DNA of 64,000 nucleotides from Acanthosepion pharaonis (Eukaryota > Mollusca > Cephalopoda > Sepiida > Sepiidae), in the NCBI GenBank assembly GCA_903632075.3, contig CAHIKZ030000393.1:580001-644000 (forward strand), read 5' to 3'. The notes beneath the pieces are model-generated. The model worked only from the letters and a program-made list of their open reading frames with translations, was not told where the DNA came from and made no database searches. Made by a program: the position numbers and the translations under genes. Shown here one piece after another: positions 11,372 to 21,029 of the stretch (positions are counted from its first letter, which is position 1; each line of letters begins with the position of its first letter).

Positions 11372-11739
11372 TAAAGAACCAGAGGGTAATGAGGAAGAAA
11401 TGTGCGGTTGTGGGTGATAAAAATTTAAAAAAAATAAAAAAGGAAGGTAAAAGACGGCTGGTGACTATAAGAAAAAATTTTTTTTTTTTTTTGTCTTTTT
11501 GTAAAATCTTTATATCACACTTAAAATTAATGGAAATATTAGCCGTTTCCTTATAAGGAAACATTCAGCATTCATTCATCTTGCGGCCACAGCCGAGATT
11601 GAACTCGCCAATACTTTGATTGGTGTAGTTCATAATCTTGTCAAATAGCTGAATTCTTGATGCTTCGCTAGGGCTATCAAGGGTGTTTTTATCGTGACAC
11701 CATCACTAAATGGATTGCCAACCAAGGCTCAGAGAGACT

Positions 11740-11992
11740 CCATTCACCCTCCTCTAAGAGCAGGTTTGAATTCAGAGTTTTCCTTCGCCTAGTTGCCAGT
11801 TGCCATCCAAGGCTATAGAACCCAGTCTGTCCTGCTATTTTACCCATAGCTGGAAGGAGAAGAAAGAGGATTCACACCTTTCCCAAGGGTGTTAGCATGT
11901 AAGTGAATGGATTCGACTGGAATTCGAACTCGGCTCTCTGATTCCTCAATCCAGGCCGCTATCCATTACTCCACCGTGCCTCCTCAGCATTC
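11740..11992 (-). mobile_element. SINE-S (tRNA-derived)
   Basis: On the minus strand from 11992: GGCACGGTGGAGTAATGG (A-box-like), GAGTTCGAATTCCAGTC (B box), then TTGGGAAAGGTGTGAATCC and CTATAGCCTTGGATGGCAAC. It is the best-preserved head of this family in the window. Both boxes have the spacing of a tRNA gene, and the conserved body excludes a functional tRNA. The sequence between it and 11570 is possible SINE tail. Confidence 0.85.
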
Positions 11993-12004
11993 ATTAACCG
12001 ATCA

Positions 12005-12625
12005 GCCAGTACTACTGGTGGTTGTAATTTATAAAATCTTTCTCTTGAAACCTATTTTGGGGTGAAATAGAATTCTCAAGCCCAGTAAAGGTCAGTGTTA
12101 TTTCTAGTAGTGATGGGAGTTTCCTTCCTAACCTTTTGTTTCTAGTAGCGTGGAACATCAGCATTTGATTATGTCCTTATTTTCACTTCGAATTGCATGT
12201 GATATCAAGTTTAGGTTTTTGCTGATCTTGGAAGTCTTCAAGTGATACGGTTCCTGTTATTTGATACCGTTGTTTGTGGTTCTGTAGCACCCGTTCACAA
12301 AGTTCGAAGAAAGTTGTTCTTCGACAAGGGCCACAGGCTTCATTCGTTCAAAGTCGTTTTTAACCACTGATCTCAGAAAGCGGTTGTATATAGCGGAGAT
12401 TTTAGATATTTCTGAACTCGTTTTTCACGACATTCACACGCAATTTTAAATCTGACAGGGTTATTCAAGAATATGATTCGAGTTTTCAGGTTAATGTTTA
12501 GGTCTTTTAGCAAGTTCTTACGTACGATGAAACTATATCTAACGCAGCCTATTCTATGTTCAATTTCCTTATGATATGAGCTACGCATCAAAATATTTGA
12601 TGTGTTTAGTATTTACTAATTCCAC
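12005..12625 (-). pseudogene. LINE-E C-terminal fragment
   Basis: The minus strand gives IGCVRYSFIVRKNLLKDLNI, LKTRIIFLNNPV and, after frameshifts, YNRFLR-like and PSLL-like pieces. It aligns at DNA level with 47690-48140 on the plus strand (shared TACAACCGCTT and GGTTAGGAAGGAAAC). Repetition plus the KTR...L..CEC pattern suggests the distal RT part of a non-LTR element. Clade uncertain. Confidence 0.55.
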
Positions 12626-12689
12626 ATGGGGCACGTATACTTTACAAAAAGTAAAAGTAACACTAGAGTTTTGTATAAATGTCTGGTTT

Positions 12690-13065
12690 TATTTTAGTTT
12701 GTTTTCCGAATAATAATAATAATCGACAACATATAATAAATAAAAAATAATGAGCAAAAAAAAAAAGAGTAAACAAACAATACATAATAGCCACAAAATT
12801 GCATTCGGATCCACAATTATTTCTATTAAATATTCTCTTGAATAATTTAAATATATCCGTTACCACCCACAAATTAACCGCTAGAATAATACAAGAAGGC
12901 AAAAGTGACCAGTATATATAAATAGTTGAGCCAAAACACAATACACATGGCCTGAAGATTGCGTTTTAGTATGTAACATACTATGGCCACTGTGGGATGA
13001 CTTCAATGCCCACTTTTATCTAGTCCTCTATCTATATATTTATATATAGGGAGGGAAGATTAATA
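12690..13065 (+). repeat. Dispersed repeat D2, copy 1
   Basis: A direct copy of 18670-18995. Both carry AATAGCCACAAAA, ATTCGGATCC/ATTCGGTTCC, TATTAAATATTCTCTTGAAT, ACACATGGCCTGAAGA and TCCACTTTTATCTA-like blocks. Both end in AGGGAGGAAGAT-like sequence next to a (TA)n tract. Confidence 0.7.
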
Positions 13066-13118
13066 AAGAAAGATTATGTGTGTTTGTTTGTGTGTGTCTG
13101 TGTGTGGGGGAGTGTTAG

Positions 13119-13120
<2 letters not shown>

Positions 13121-13178
<58 letters not shown>
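13121..13178. repeat. (TA)n microsatellite
   Basis: Pure TA tract between D2 and D3. Confidence 0.98.
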
Positions 13179-13179
<1 letters not shown>

Positions 13180-13445
13180 TTATTATTAAGATATATGTAT
13201 TTATTATCATTATTAATCTTACCCATGTCTTAACGTTTTGTCTATATCACGTTGATGTTATCTGGACAGGACGCGCCACAACAGATGGAGAACAAACACC
13301 TTAAGAAGCCATTGTTATACGCGTAATAGCGTAGCGATATAGCCACGTATGTGTGTCTTCATTTTGATTAGCTGTTTTGAACATTCTGTATACCTAATGC
13401 CAAGAAAGATGTGTCTCATTGGATGCAGGACATGGGGGTAAGGAC
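13180..13445 (+). repeat. Dispersed repeat D3, copy 1
   Basis: Matches the reverse complement of 26810-27062: TATTAAGATATATGTAT, GTTATCTGGACAGGACGCG, CTTAAGAAGCCATTG-like and AAGAAAGATGTGTCTCATTGG are shared. In both copies the left end is a (TA)n tract, so the tract belongs to the repeat. A fragment recurs at 21030-21080. Confidence 0.65.
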
Positions 13446-13635
13446 GTATCCAGGAAGCCAAGGGGTGCGAGGGTAGCATAGTTGACGGTGGCTAGTAAAG
13501 GCTTGGGACTATTGGCTTTATGCAAGAAATCTTACGGAGCACCTGTAATAAAAACTCAGCAAATCTTTCGCGGCACATTACGAGAAAGAGGGCATGGGGA
13601 ATATGAGACTCATAAGACATATAATGCAGGAGAAA

Positions 13636-13778
13636 TGGTCACCTCGAGGCGGACGTAATGGTTTTGAAGCTTGCCTCGCTAGAACAGTTACGCGTGAGTA
13701 GTGAGTTCGAACCTCACTGGGTTATCCCTACTTTTGTGCTATCCTTGTGGCACATCCAAGCTACGCTTGTAAAATCCC
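13636..13778 (+). mobile_element. tRNA-like SINE with 16-bp duplication
   Basis: 143 bases flanked by TATAATGCAGGAGAAA (13620-13635) and TATAATGCATGAGAAA (13779-13794), one mismatch. The body has a GACGTAATGG head and a clean B box GAGTTCGAACCTCAC near 13710. It is shorter than SINE-S and lacks its body, so it is a different family. The insertion lies inside a LINE-B tail. Confidence 0.8.
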
Positions 13779-13814
13779 TATAATGCATGAGAAACAGAGG
13801 GAAAAGGCGAGTAA

Positions 13815-13990
13815 CACCCTAAAGTGTGTAATGACAAAAGTACGCAGGTGTAGGCTTTAAGAAAGCTTTATTTACCTAAGAATACAATGTTCGCGTGTAA
13901 TGTCTTGTAGTCCCAGTAAATAGAAATAGCTCTCACGAAGAAGAGAGTAACAAAACAAGGGGAGACCACTCTTGATTATGCACAACAAAG
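13815..13990 (+). repeat. Dispersed repeat D4, copy 1
   Basis: Reverse complement of 16590-16748. Shared landmarks: GTAATGACAAAAGTA, CAGGTGTA, GAGAGTAACAAAACAAGGGG, AGACCA and CTTGATTAT. The two copies face each other 2.6 kb apart. Confidence 0.7.
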
Positions 13991-14105
13991 TGTTTGTGCA
14001 AATAGATGAAAAACGTGAAATGGGAGGGATGGTAAGGGACCAAACATACAAAGGCTAGGAAGTTATGGAGAGCTATGAATGCACACATCCTAAAGGGACT
14101 CAGAC

Positions 14106-15400
14106 TTCTGTCCCATAATAATTGTTACATTTGCACATATATTTTTAAAGTATGTTATAAAGTCTGCACTAGGTATTTCACAACAACTATTAATTTCAGG
14201 TAATCATAATATTTAGCAGAGAAATCACGAGTCCCCGGTAACAACATTCAGTTCTTGGTATTATGGGAAGGCGTGTTGGTCTCCTTATCAAAGACACCCT
14301 CGACTTACTTGCCCATAGCGTTGAAATAATAAAAGCAAGACCAGTTTTCATGGGCAAACACGATCGTGAAAGTCCTTAACTATGATTAGCAAGCGCTTCG
14401 ACCGGATCACGCGGTTCTCCTGGACACATAAATGACCTTCTAATAACGCAGGATTTTCACACGGAGTTAACTGTCAATGGCCCTCGTTGGTTTTCCGGTA
14501 TTCTCGTTGGTGAATACGTGGGTATGCTGGACTAACTCAACATTCCTGACAATGTCTGACAGTCGACAATGAATTTTTTTTTTCTTTCTTTTGGCCAATG
14601 AAGAGAAATTCTTGCCAGAGGTCTTGGAGTTGGTTTCTTATCATAAACGCGAAGGACCTGGCGACTTTTAAGAAGACTGCAATCCCCGAATCTGCGTAGT
14701 TGGCGGTTAATGCAACGAGAACGACATGCCTGTTTATCTTCTACGTTAGAGTCGACGCTTCCATGGCGGCGCTGGGAGAATAAAAAGAGTCGAGATTTTT
14801 AGTCAAACTTGCTCACTTATGGCTTCCAAAAGATGCTTTCTCAAATAGCTATACGCTTAAACGTGGTTTAGAAAATATGAAATTTCTTGAGAAGCCGCGT
14901 GACTTTTTCTTCCAACCAAATAACTGTTATATTTAGTGTTCGAAAAAAAAAAAACGCGATGTCGAGTCTGAAATGATGCGATTAGCTTGGTAAATTTTCT
15001 TTGCTTAGTCGAGGAGCTTTTATTAAAATCTCGTTAACGGGGATAAAAACACGGCTGTAGCTGTTTTTTTGAACGTTATGTCTTGGGCCTGGTTATTCGT
15101 CCGTGTCTGGAAAAAAAGAAACGTTCACTAAAAACGTATATACACGTCTAAGACGGTAAAGGGGTTAAATAAGCTCCCCGGGGTGCATAAGCCGTAGAAA
15201 ACGAATCAATCATAAAATTTGCGTGAAATAGGTACTACGTTTCATTTCAGTGGTAATGTCCTGGGTATGAAAAAAGCTTTTGAATTTTGTAAACGTTTTC
15301 TTGTCCCTTTATTCCATTGAACATTTCTGATTGGTTGCCAGTGCCATATTTATTTTAAATTTCAAAGTAACGCCAGTCTGTTCTGCTACTACATCCCACA
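14106..15400. other. No gene recognised
   Basis: About 1.3 kb with somewhat higher GC than the neighbours but no readable domain. The span could hold unique DNA or old repeat. Confidence 0.5.
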
Positions 15401-15404
15401 ATAA

Positions 15405-15590
15405 TCACTATTTCCGGCTATACCAACGTAACAACTCCGATCGCAACAGACGTCTATTTGTGGCTGCACGTAATAAAAGTAAACGTGGCCTATACTTCGA
15501 ACGTCTCCGCCTAAAGCTTCTAACTTTTATTTACTATTGATTTACTTTTTTCCTCAATAGGAGTAGATAAGTTTGTCTATAGGAGGTAAA
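15405..15590 (+). repeat. Second copy of the start of the 9.4-kb block
   Basis: TCGCAACAGA, TGTGGCTGCACGTAATAAA, CCTATACTTCGA, CTTCTAACTTTTATTTACTA and TAGATAAGTTTGTCTATAG match 9370-9505 in order. Confidence 0.65.
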
Positions 15591-15934
15591 AAATGGTATT
15601 TATTTACCGTATTTGGAATAAAATTGCAAAAAAATGTGCCCTGCTTCTTAAAGACAAAATTGAGATCACTCGTCAGCCAATTTTATCCCAAACACTCACT
15701 GCCGTAGACTATCATTTTACATCAGACGGACATTTCTTCCTTATCTGAGTAAATAAAGCATAATTAATATAGTCATCAATTATAATAGTTTTATGCCAAT
15801 CAGGACGTAGGTGATCATGGCTCTCCATGGAAGTATTTTCATTATTACTCAATATTAGTTTGGGAAAGATATTGGATTGGTTTCTTGTTAACTTATCAAA
15901 CATTTTTAATTGTTTGATAAATGTTATGAAATGT

Positions 15935-16075
15935 GGAGTAATGGATAGCGGGTCGGGTCGGGTTGGGAAACCGGAGAGCCGAGTTCGAATTCTAGTCGGA
16001 TCCCTTATATTCACTTACGTGTTAATACCCTTGGGGAAGATATCAATTCTCTTCTTCTCCCCACCCCTCAGCTGA
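15935..16075 (+). mobile_element. SINE-S head fragment
   Basis: TAATGGATAGCGGGTCGGG, GAGTTCGAATTCTAGTCGG (B box), TATTCACTTACGTG and ATACCCTTGGGGAAG are SINE-S landmarks. The A-box side is present but the body stops near 16075. Confidence 0.8.
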
Positions 16076-16263
16076 ACTTATCGATTGCCGACATTAAATA
16101 ACCCATTGAGGTTGATATGCCGTAAAACAAACCACATCTTTCCTTCCTAGTTAGGATTGAAAAAAAATAGGGAATACTGCCCATTTTAACCTTGATAGGT
16201 CAACCTGTTTAGAATTACAAATCTGAATTCAAAACATGCAGGAAAAGGAATGGGGCTACTTTC

Positions 16264-16400
16264 TTCTAGGCCAGTCGTTCTCAACCAGGGTCCATATAGC
16301 CCATGGAGGGTTCATGTAACATTACTGAGCTTCATTTTAAAATAGTTAAGCATGACTTATTTGACTACTGTACATAAATGTTACATAGAATTTAGTTATT
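16264..16400 (+). mobile_element. Possible hAT-type element end
   Basis: CAGTCGTTCTCAACCAGGG at 16273 closely resembles the CAGTGGTTCTCAACC terminal sequence common in hAT-superfamily elements. The inverted partner was not found, so this is a solitary end at best. Confidence 0.4.
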
Positions 16401-16439
16401 AAATACATTCTTATTTCCATTAAATTAGCTAGGAAAATC

Positions 16440-16590
16440 GGGTTCCGTAGCCTTGGACGGCAACTGGTCTACCGCAGAAAGAAATGGCAACCTACTGCGG
16501 GAAAAAAATCTGCCTCGTCAGTTATGTATCGAAAGATACATGATCGCCTAAGCAAGTATCACGTATAGCGCATAACTGACAGTCTGTGTT
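16440..16590 (+). mobile_element. SINE-S distal part
   Basis: TAGCCTTGGACGGCAACTGG and CCGCAGAAAGAAA followed by GCCTAAGCAAGTATCACG repeat the distal SINE-S sequence seen at 33820-34060. It probably belongs to the head at 15935, separated by the hAT-like insertion. Confidence 0.65.
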
Positions 16591-16748
16591 ATGAATAATC
16601 AAGAATGGTCTCCCCTTGTTTTGTTACTCTCCTCTTTGCGAGAGCTATTTCTGCTTACTCACATTATACGTGAACCTTGTATTCTCAGTTGAATAATGCT
16701 TTCGTAAGGCATACACCTGAATACTTTTGTCATTACATATTGGTACAC
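16590..16748 (-). repeat. Dispersed repeat D4, copy 2
   Basis: Inverted copy of 13815-13990 (see that entry). Confidence 0.7.
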
Positions 16749-17550
16749 TCTTTGTTCCAAACAACGAAAGTTTAAGGTTCTTATGTCTTTGATCAATAAT
16801 GATTTGATTAAAGACAAAAATATATTCTGAAAATGAGTTTATGTAAAAATAAAGCCTTGTGTTTCATTTACTATCCATCTGATATTATACACTTTAGCAC
16901 TCATAATAAAATGGCACGGTTTCATGAATCTAAATTTATGGGTCTTAATAAAGGTCGTGTATATTTTCGGTTGCATTGGATTAGTGATTTTAGCACGGAC
17001 AGGGCTAGTTAAAGCCATTTCTGCTAGTGTGAAAAATAATCTGCCTGCTCACCCAGGCATTGTTTTTTTTTCTTTTCTGTCCAATCAAAAATAATCGTTA
17101 GGATATTCTCTTTCTTATCATTGTTTTTTATTTATCGTTCAAAACGAAAGTGTGACGTTAACTATATCCGTTAGGAATTATTCACCCCCGCTTCCATTTC
17201 AAATAATCAATTAAAGCTAATTATTTATCGTACACATTTTCAAAATGAAATAATTGATTTGCAGTGATGCCCACAACATTTTTTTTTATTTTAATGTCAA
17301 ACAATAATATTAAAAAACGCCAAAAACATTTAACATAGGACAAAATTAAAAGCCCTCTTGTCTCAGTAATCAATTCTGTAACCTTTATTCTTGGTTTGGT
17401 TTGATTTGGTTTACAGCATATCAACCTCAATGGGTCACTTAATGCTGACAACTTTTTTTTCCTTGGTAATATTTTTGTTTTGTCAAAAATCTATTTCTGT
17501 TTATACTTCTTTCCGCAAAAATATATAGCTGGTAATTAATTAATTATCAT
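16749..17550. other. No gene seen
   Basis: AT-rich, no recognisable coding, RNA or repeat structure. Confidence 0.5.
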
Positions 17551-17551
17551 A

Positions 17552-17652
17552 ATTATTTTTTTCAAAAACGTATTGCTGGTAATATTTTTTCAAAAACGCC
17601 TTGCTGGTAATAGTTTTTTCTTCAAAAACGTATTGCTGGTAATATTTTATAA
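17552..17652 (+). repeat. About 33-bp tandem repeat, three units
   Basis: TTCAAAAACGTATTGCTGG and TAATATTTTT alternate three times with single-base differences. A partial unit lies just upstream (TATATAGCTGGTAATTAATT). Confidence 0.85.
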
Positions 17653-17789
17653 TGCTTTTTACCCTAGTTTCGGGGTTAATCATTTGCCCATAGCTGGAAC
17701 CCTAATAGATGCTACCACCCCGGGTCAGGGTGGACCTGGGAACACCATCAATTAAGATTTGGTTCCATGCTCCTCGAAACTTCCTGATC

Positions 17790-18650
17790 AGAGGCCTTGC
17801 TGTTGGACGTAGTTTATCGTCTTATGCAGGATGCGGATGTAGTTTATCGTCTTACCCAGAACGCCTTTATTCTTGATTATTGCCTTTAATAATTTTTGGT
17901 AGTTCCTTACAAGATCACTACACAAGCTGATAGGTAGTTGGCTCCATTCTTCTTTGGCAATAGCTTCTTGTTCATCCAAATTCAAAGGAGTCTTTCTCTT
18001 AATTTCTTCTTCAAATATACCCATAAATTTTCAATGGGGTTTAGGTCAGAAATTTGTGTGGGGTACACAAATATCTTGTTTCCATTTAAATATTTAGTAA
18101 AAATTCCTACCATGTGTTTCAGGTCATTGTCATGTTGGAACGTCCAGTGTTGCCCCAAAGATATTTTTTCGTGCAGTTTGTTTTATATTATTTTTAAGTA
18201 TACCAAATATTGCTCTTTATCCATGATACCCTGTACTCTCACTTGTTCTCTTGGTTCAAAAGCAGCAAAACCTCCCCAGAGCAGAATGCTCCCACCACCG
18301 TGCTTAATTGGAGGGGGAGGGTATTTATTGGTTTGTGAACTTCGGTGACTTTCCTCCATACATAACGGGAGTTCCAGTAACCAAATAATTCCAGTTTGGT
18401 TTCATCTGATTATAGAACAGAGTCCTAATATTTATTCCCATGTTCTTGATGGCTTCTGGCATAAGCTAATCTGCATTTTAGGTCTTTAGCCTTAAACACA
18501 AGAGTTTTCCTTAGACGACAAGCTCGAAGTCTTGCTCTATGAAAGCATCTAGTGAATATCTTCGTCGATACATTCATCTCTGGTGTCTTTGCATCATTGA
18601 CAATCTCTTTTGTCGTTCAGTGAGGATTCCTTGAGACGCTACTAATGAAC
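17790..18650 (-). pseudogene. Tc1-type transposase, decayed
   Basis: The minus strand from 18650 reads HFTTKEIVNDAKTPEMNVST-like helix-turn-helix sequence, then SDETKLELFGYWNSRYVW with the first catalytic Asp. Next come LLWGGFAAFE-like, WTFQHDNDLKHM with the second Asp, and ISDLNPIENLW with the Glu. The C-terminus reads IAKEEWSQLPISLCSDLVRN and LLKAIIKNKG. Domain order and length (about 285 codons) fit a Tc1 DDE transposase. Several frameshifts and stops interrupt it. Flanking TIRs were not identified. Confidence 0.85.
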
Positions 18651-18669
18651 CCATAAACACAAGTAAATT

Positions 18670-18993
18670 GAATAACAAAAATCAACAACGTATATTAAAT
18701 AAAAAATAATGAAAAAAAAAAACAAAAGTAAACAAACAATATATAATAGCCACAAAACTGTATTCGGTTCCACAATTATTTCTATTAAATATTCTCTTGA
18801 ATGATTTAAATATATCCGTTACGACTCACCAATTAACAGCTAGAATAATACAAGAAGGCAGGAGTGATATATTAATAGTTGAGTCAAAACACAATACACA
18901 TGGCCTGAAGAAACACACTGTCGCCGCTGGGTGATGACTTCAGTATCCACTTTTATCTATCTACCTATCTATATATCTATATATAGGGAAGGA

Positions 18994-18995
<2 letters not shown>
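18670..18995 (+). repeat. Dispersed repeat D2, copy 2
   Basis: Direct copy of 12690-13065, again ending beside a (TA)n tract. Confidence 0.7.

Positions 18996-19038
<43 letters not shown>
18996..19038. repeat. (TA)n microsatellite
   Basis: Pure TA, between D2 and a 121-bp palindrome. Confidence 0.97.
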
Positions 19039-19041
<3 letters not shown>

Positions 19042-19162
19042 AAACCTAGTGAGCAAGACAAACCTACCGAGGTTTCACCTAATCGGATCGTCAGGGGAAA
19101 GCCGGCTTTCCTGACGATCCACTTAGGTAAAACCTGGGAGGTTTGTCTTGCTCACTAGGTTT
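19042..19162. repeat. 121-bp near-perfect palindrome
   Basis: AAACCTAGTGAGCAAGACAA at the left is the exact reverse complement of the right end. Inner arms GGATCGTCAGG and CCTGACGATCC, and a central AAAGCCGGCTTT, also pair. Only short bulges (around 19066-19085 and 19122-19135) interrupt. As RNA it would fold into one long stem of roughly 55 bp. It may be a fold-back TIR element or a hairpin RNA source. Confidence 0.8.
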
Positions 19163-19371
19163 ATCTAGGTCTGCTCTATGGTTGTATTGAGCTCATTAAC
19201 TTAGTTGTTTACTCGTGTCGGGGTTTTTTCTTTGGGCTTCAGACCTGTATTTGTGCGATTTTTTTCGACAGACTTTCATGTTCATGGCTCTTTCTTTTTT
19301 TAAAACCTTTTTTTCCTTCAAAATTGATTTGATTATTGGCAAATCAAAAATTCGAAGGTTTTTCAAGACAG

Positions 19372-19375
<4 letters not shown>

Positions 19376-19428
<53 letters not shown>
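19376..19428. repeat. (AC)n(AT)n microsatellite
   Basis: AC units then AT units, directly before the inverted Penelope-like arms. Confidence 0.97.
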
Positions 19429-19429
19429 G

Positions 19430-19714
19430 AAAGAAAAATACAGAAAAAACAAAATTCTGAATATGCATTATTAATGTTAAAATAAAGTCGACGTCGGACG
19501 TTTCGGTCTATTTAAGACCATCTTCATGGACATTTTCATTTAAACATAATTAACATTATAACTTATAACAATTTAACACAAAAGACGATGGACATAAGAG
19601 CCCAACTAATTCAAACAGATAACTGAAATTTTATACAGATCAGCGACGTCGACTTTATTTTAACATTAATAATGCATATTCAGAATTTTGTTTTTTCTGT
19701 ATTTTTCTTTCATA
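19430..19714 (-). mobile_element. Inverted Penelope-like remnant with hammerhead-like core
   Basis: Two arms (19430-19490 and 19647-19714) are reverse complements over roughly 60 bases, sharing CATATTCAGAATTTTG and GACTTTATTTTAACATT. Next to the left arm, the minus strand reads ATGAAGA, a TGGTCT...AGACC stem, then GAAACGTC CGACGTC GAC. This resembles a hammerhead ribozyme: CUGANGA core with an extra A after the C, stem II, GAAA, short stem III CGU/ACG and cleavage triplet GUC. Both arms begin at that GUC|GAC point. Penelope-like elements are known to carry such motifs and partly inverted terminal repeats. No coding remains. Confidence 0.5.
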
Positions 19715-19734
19715 CTGTCGGATTTATATCCATA

Positions 19735-19816
<82 letters not shown>
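19735..19816. repeat. (TA)n microsatellite
   Basis: About 80 bases of TA. The LINE-D sequence starts exactly at its right edge, inside the RT domain. Confidence 0.98.
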
Positions 19817-19820
<4 letters not shown>

Positions 19821-20885
19821 TGCTGAAGATGCAGCTCTTGTAGCGACATCCTTTGAGGAGGCCCAACATCTTATAAATTGTTTTCTCTGCTGCATGTGAA
19901 GCATTTGATCTTACACTTAGCATAAAGAAAACTGAAGTTGTGCACCAACCTTGTCCTACTCCAAAGCAATTGCGTGGTGAGAAACAAAACCATCAGTCTA
20001 CAAATTTCCAGAGAGACCATTGAGAGTAGAAGACAAACCACTGAACTATGTAAAGTCTTTCACCTATCTTGGTAGCAAAGTCAATTACAGTGGAACTTTA
20101 GATGATGAAATCATGCATCAGATTGCTAAGGCTACCAGTGCTTTCAGCAAACTTCGCCATCGCCTGTGGAATGAGAGGGGTATTCGACTAGATACGAAAA
20201 TTCGGGTTTACAGAGATGTTGTACTTGCCATCCTTTTGTATGGCTCAGATTCATGGACTCCATACATGTACCATATATGCCAGCTAGATGTTTTCCATAA
20301 AAGCTCTCTGCGTACAATCTGTGGAGGTTAAGCTTCAAGATAGGACATCTAACGTAGACCTGTTTAATAGGTGTAATATTGGAGGAATCGAGACTTTTAT
20401 TATAGAGTCTCAGTTACGGTGGACTGGTCTTGTCTTGAGAATGTCTGATGACAGGATGCCCAAGATCCTAATGTACAGCCAGTTAGATCAGGGCTACAGG
20501 AATGTAGGACGCCCATGGCTAAGATACAAAGACAAGTTGAAAAGCAACTTGTCAACAGTCAATATACCACATAACACCATTGAGCGCTTAGCCTCGGAAC
20601 GGGTAGAATGGAGATCAAGGTATTTTAGTGGACTCAATCTTTTTCAATCTGCTTGTCTGAATCATCTTCAAGAAGCGAGAGCAAGATCTAAAAGATCAAC
20701 CAATCTAACAGCGATCTCATCTCACAATCCTCACACTTGCTCCATATGTGACCTCCTTTGTAAATCACTAGCGGGTCTTAAATGCCACTTAAGATTAACG
20801 CATAAACTTTCATAACTGAATCAATAAGCTGACAGATCCTCATACGTCGAAACCGACGGGAGAGTCCATTATTACTATTATTATT
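19817..20885 (+). pseudogene. LINE-D: distal RT, thumb and C2H2 finger
   Basis: Opens with FAEDAALVATSFEEAQHLI, the RT active-site block in which the usual FADD has become FAED. Then come LSIKKTEVVHQP-like, VKSFTYLGSKVNYSGTLDDE, VYRDVVLAILLYGSDSWT and, in another frame, LQDRTSNVDLFNRC, ESQLRWTGLVLRMSDDRMPK and GRPWLRYKDKLK. A C-terminal zinc finger reads CSICDLLCKSLAGLKCHLRLTH, ending at 20815. The reading frame shifts near 19900, 20015 and 20300. The 3' UTR (20820-20870) holds CCTCATACGTCG and CGACGGGAGAGTC and runs into (ATT)n. Only the distal half remains. The 5' side is replaced by (TA)n. Confidence 0.85.
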
Positions 20886-20896
20886 ATTATATATTA

Positions 20897-20972
<76 letters not shown>
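20870..20972. repeat. (ATT)n, (AC)n, (AT)n compound microsatellite
   Basis: Follows the LINE-D 3' end. The (ATT)n part is probably the element's own tail. Confidence 0.95.
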
Positions 20973-20977
<5 letters not shown>

Positions 20978-21029
20978 TTTCATTGAATACGACAGAAAAA
21001 GGTGATTTATACAATATATATATATATAT

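Larger units (their letters stand above)
13450..14105 (+). pseudogene. LINE-B C-terminal fragment, interrupted
   Basis: FAAHYEKEGMGNMRLIRHIM (13560-13620) corresponds to the LINE-B FLGHIMRKEGLENLTLTGHI block. MVRDQTYKG and LWRAMNAHILKG-like codons (about 14030-14100) give the C-terminus. Two later insertions separate them: a SINE with target-site duplications (13636-13778) and repeat D4 (13815-13990). Confidence 0.7.

Noticed and set aside
13700..13715. Functional tRNA gene
   Set aside because: B box is good, but no cloverleaf with anticodon arm and acceptor pairing could be drawn, and the segment has SINE target duplications.
19672..19923. Open frames rich in IYIYIY on both strands
   Set aside because: Translations of (TA)n; the same applies to IYIY, THTH and VCVC frames throughout the window.
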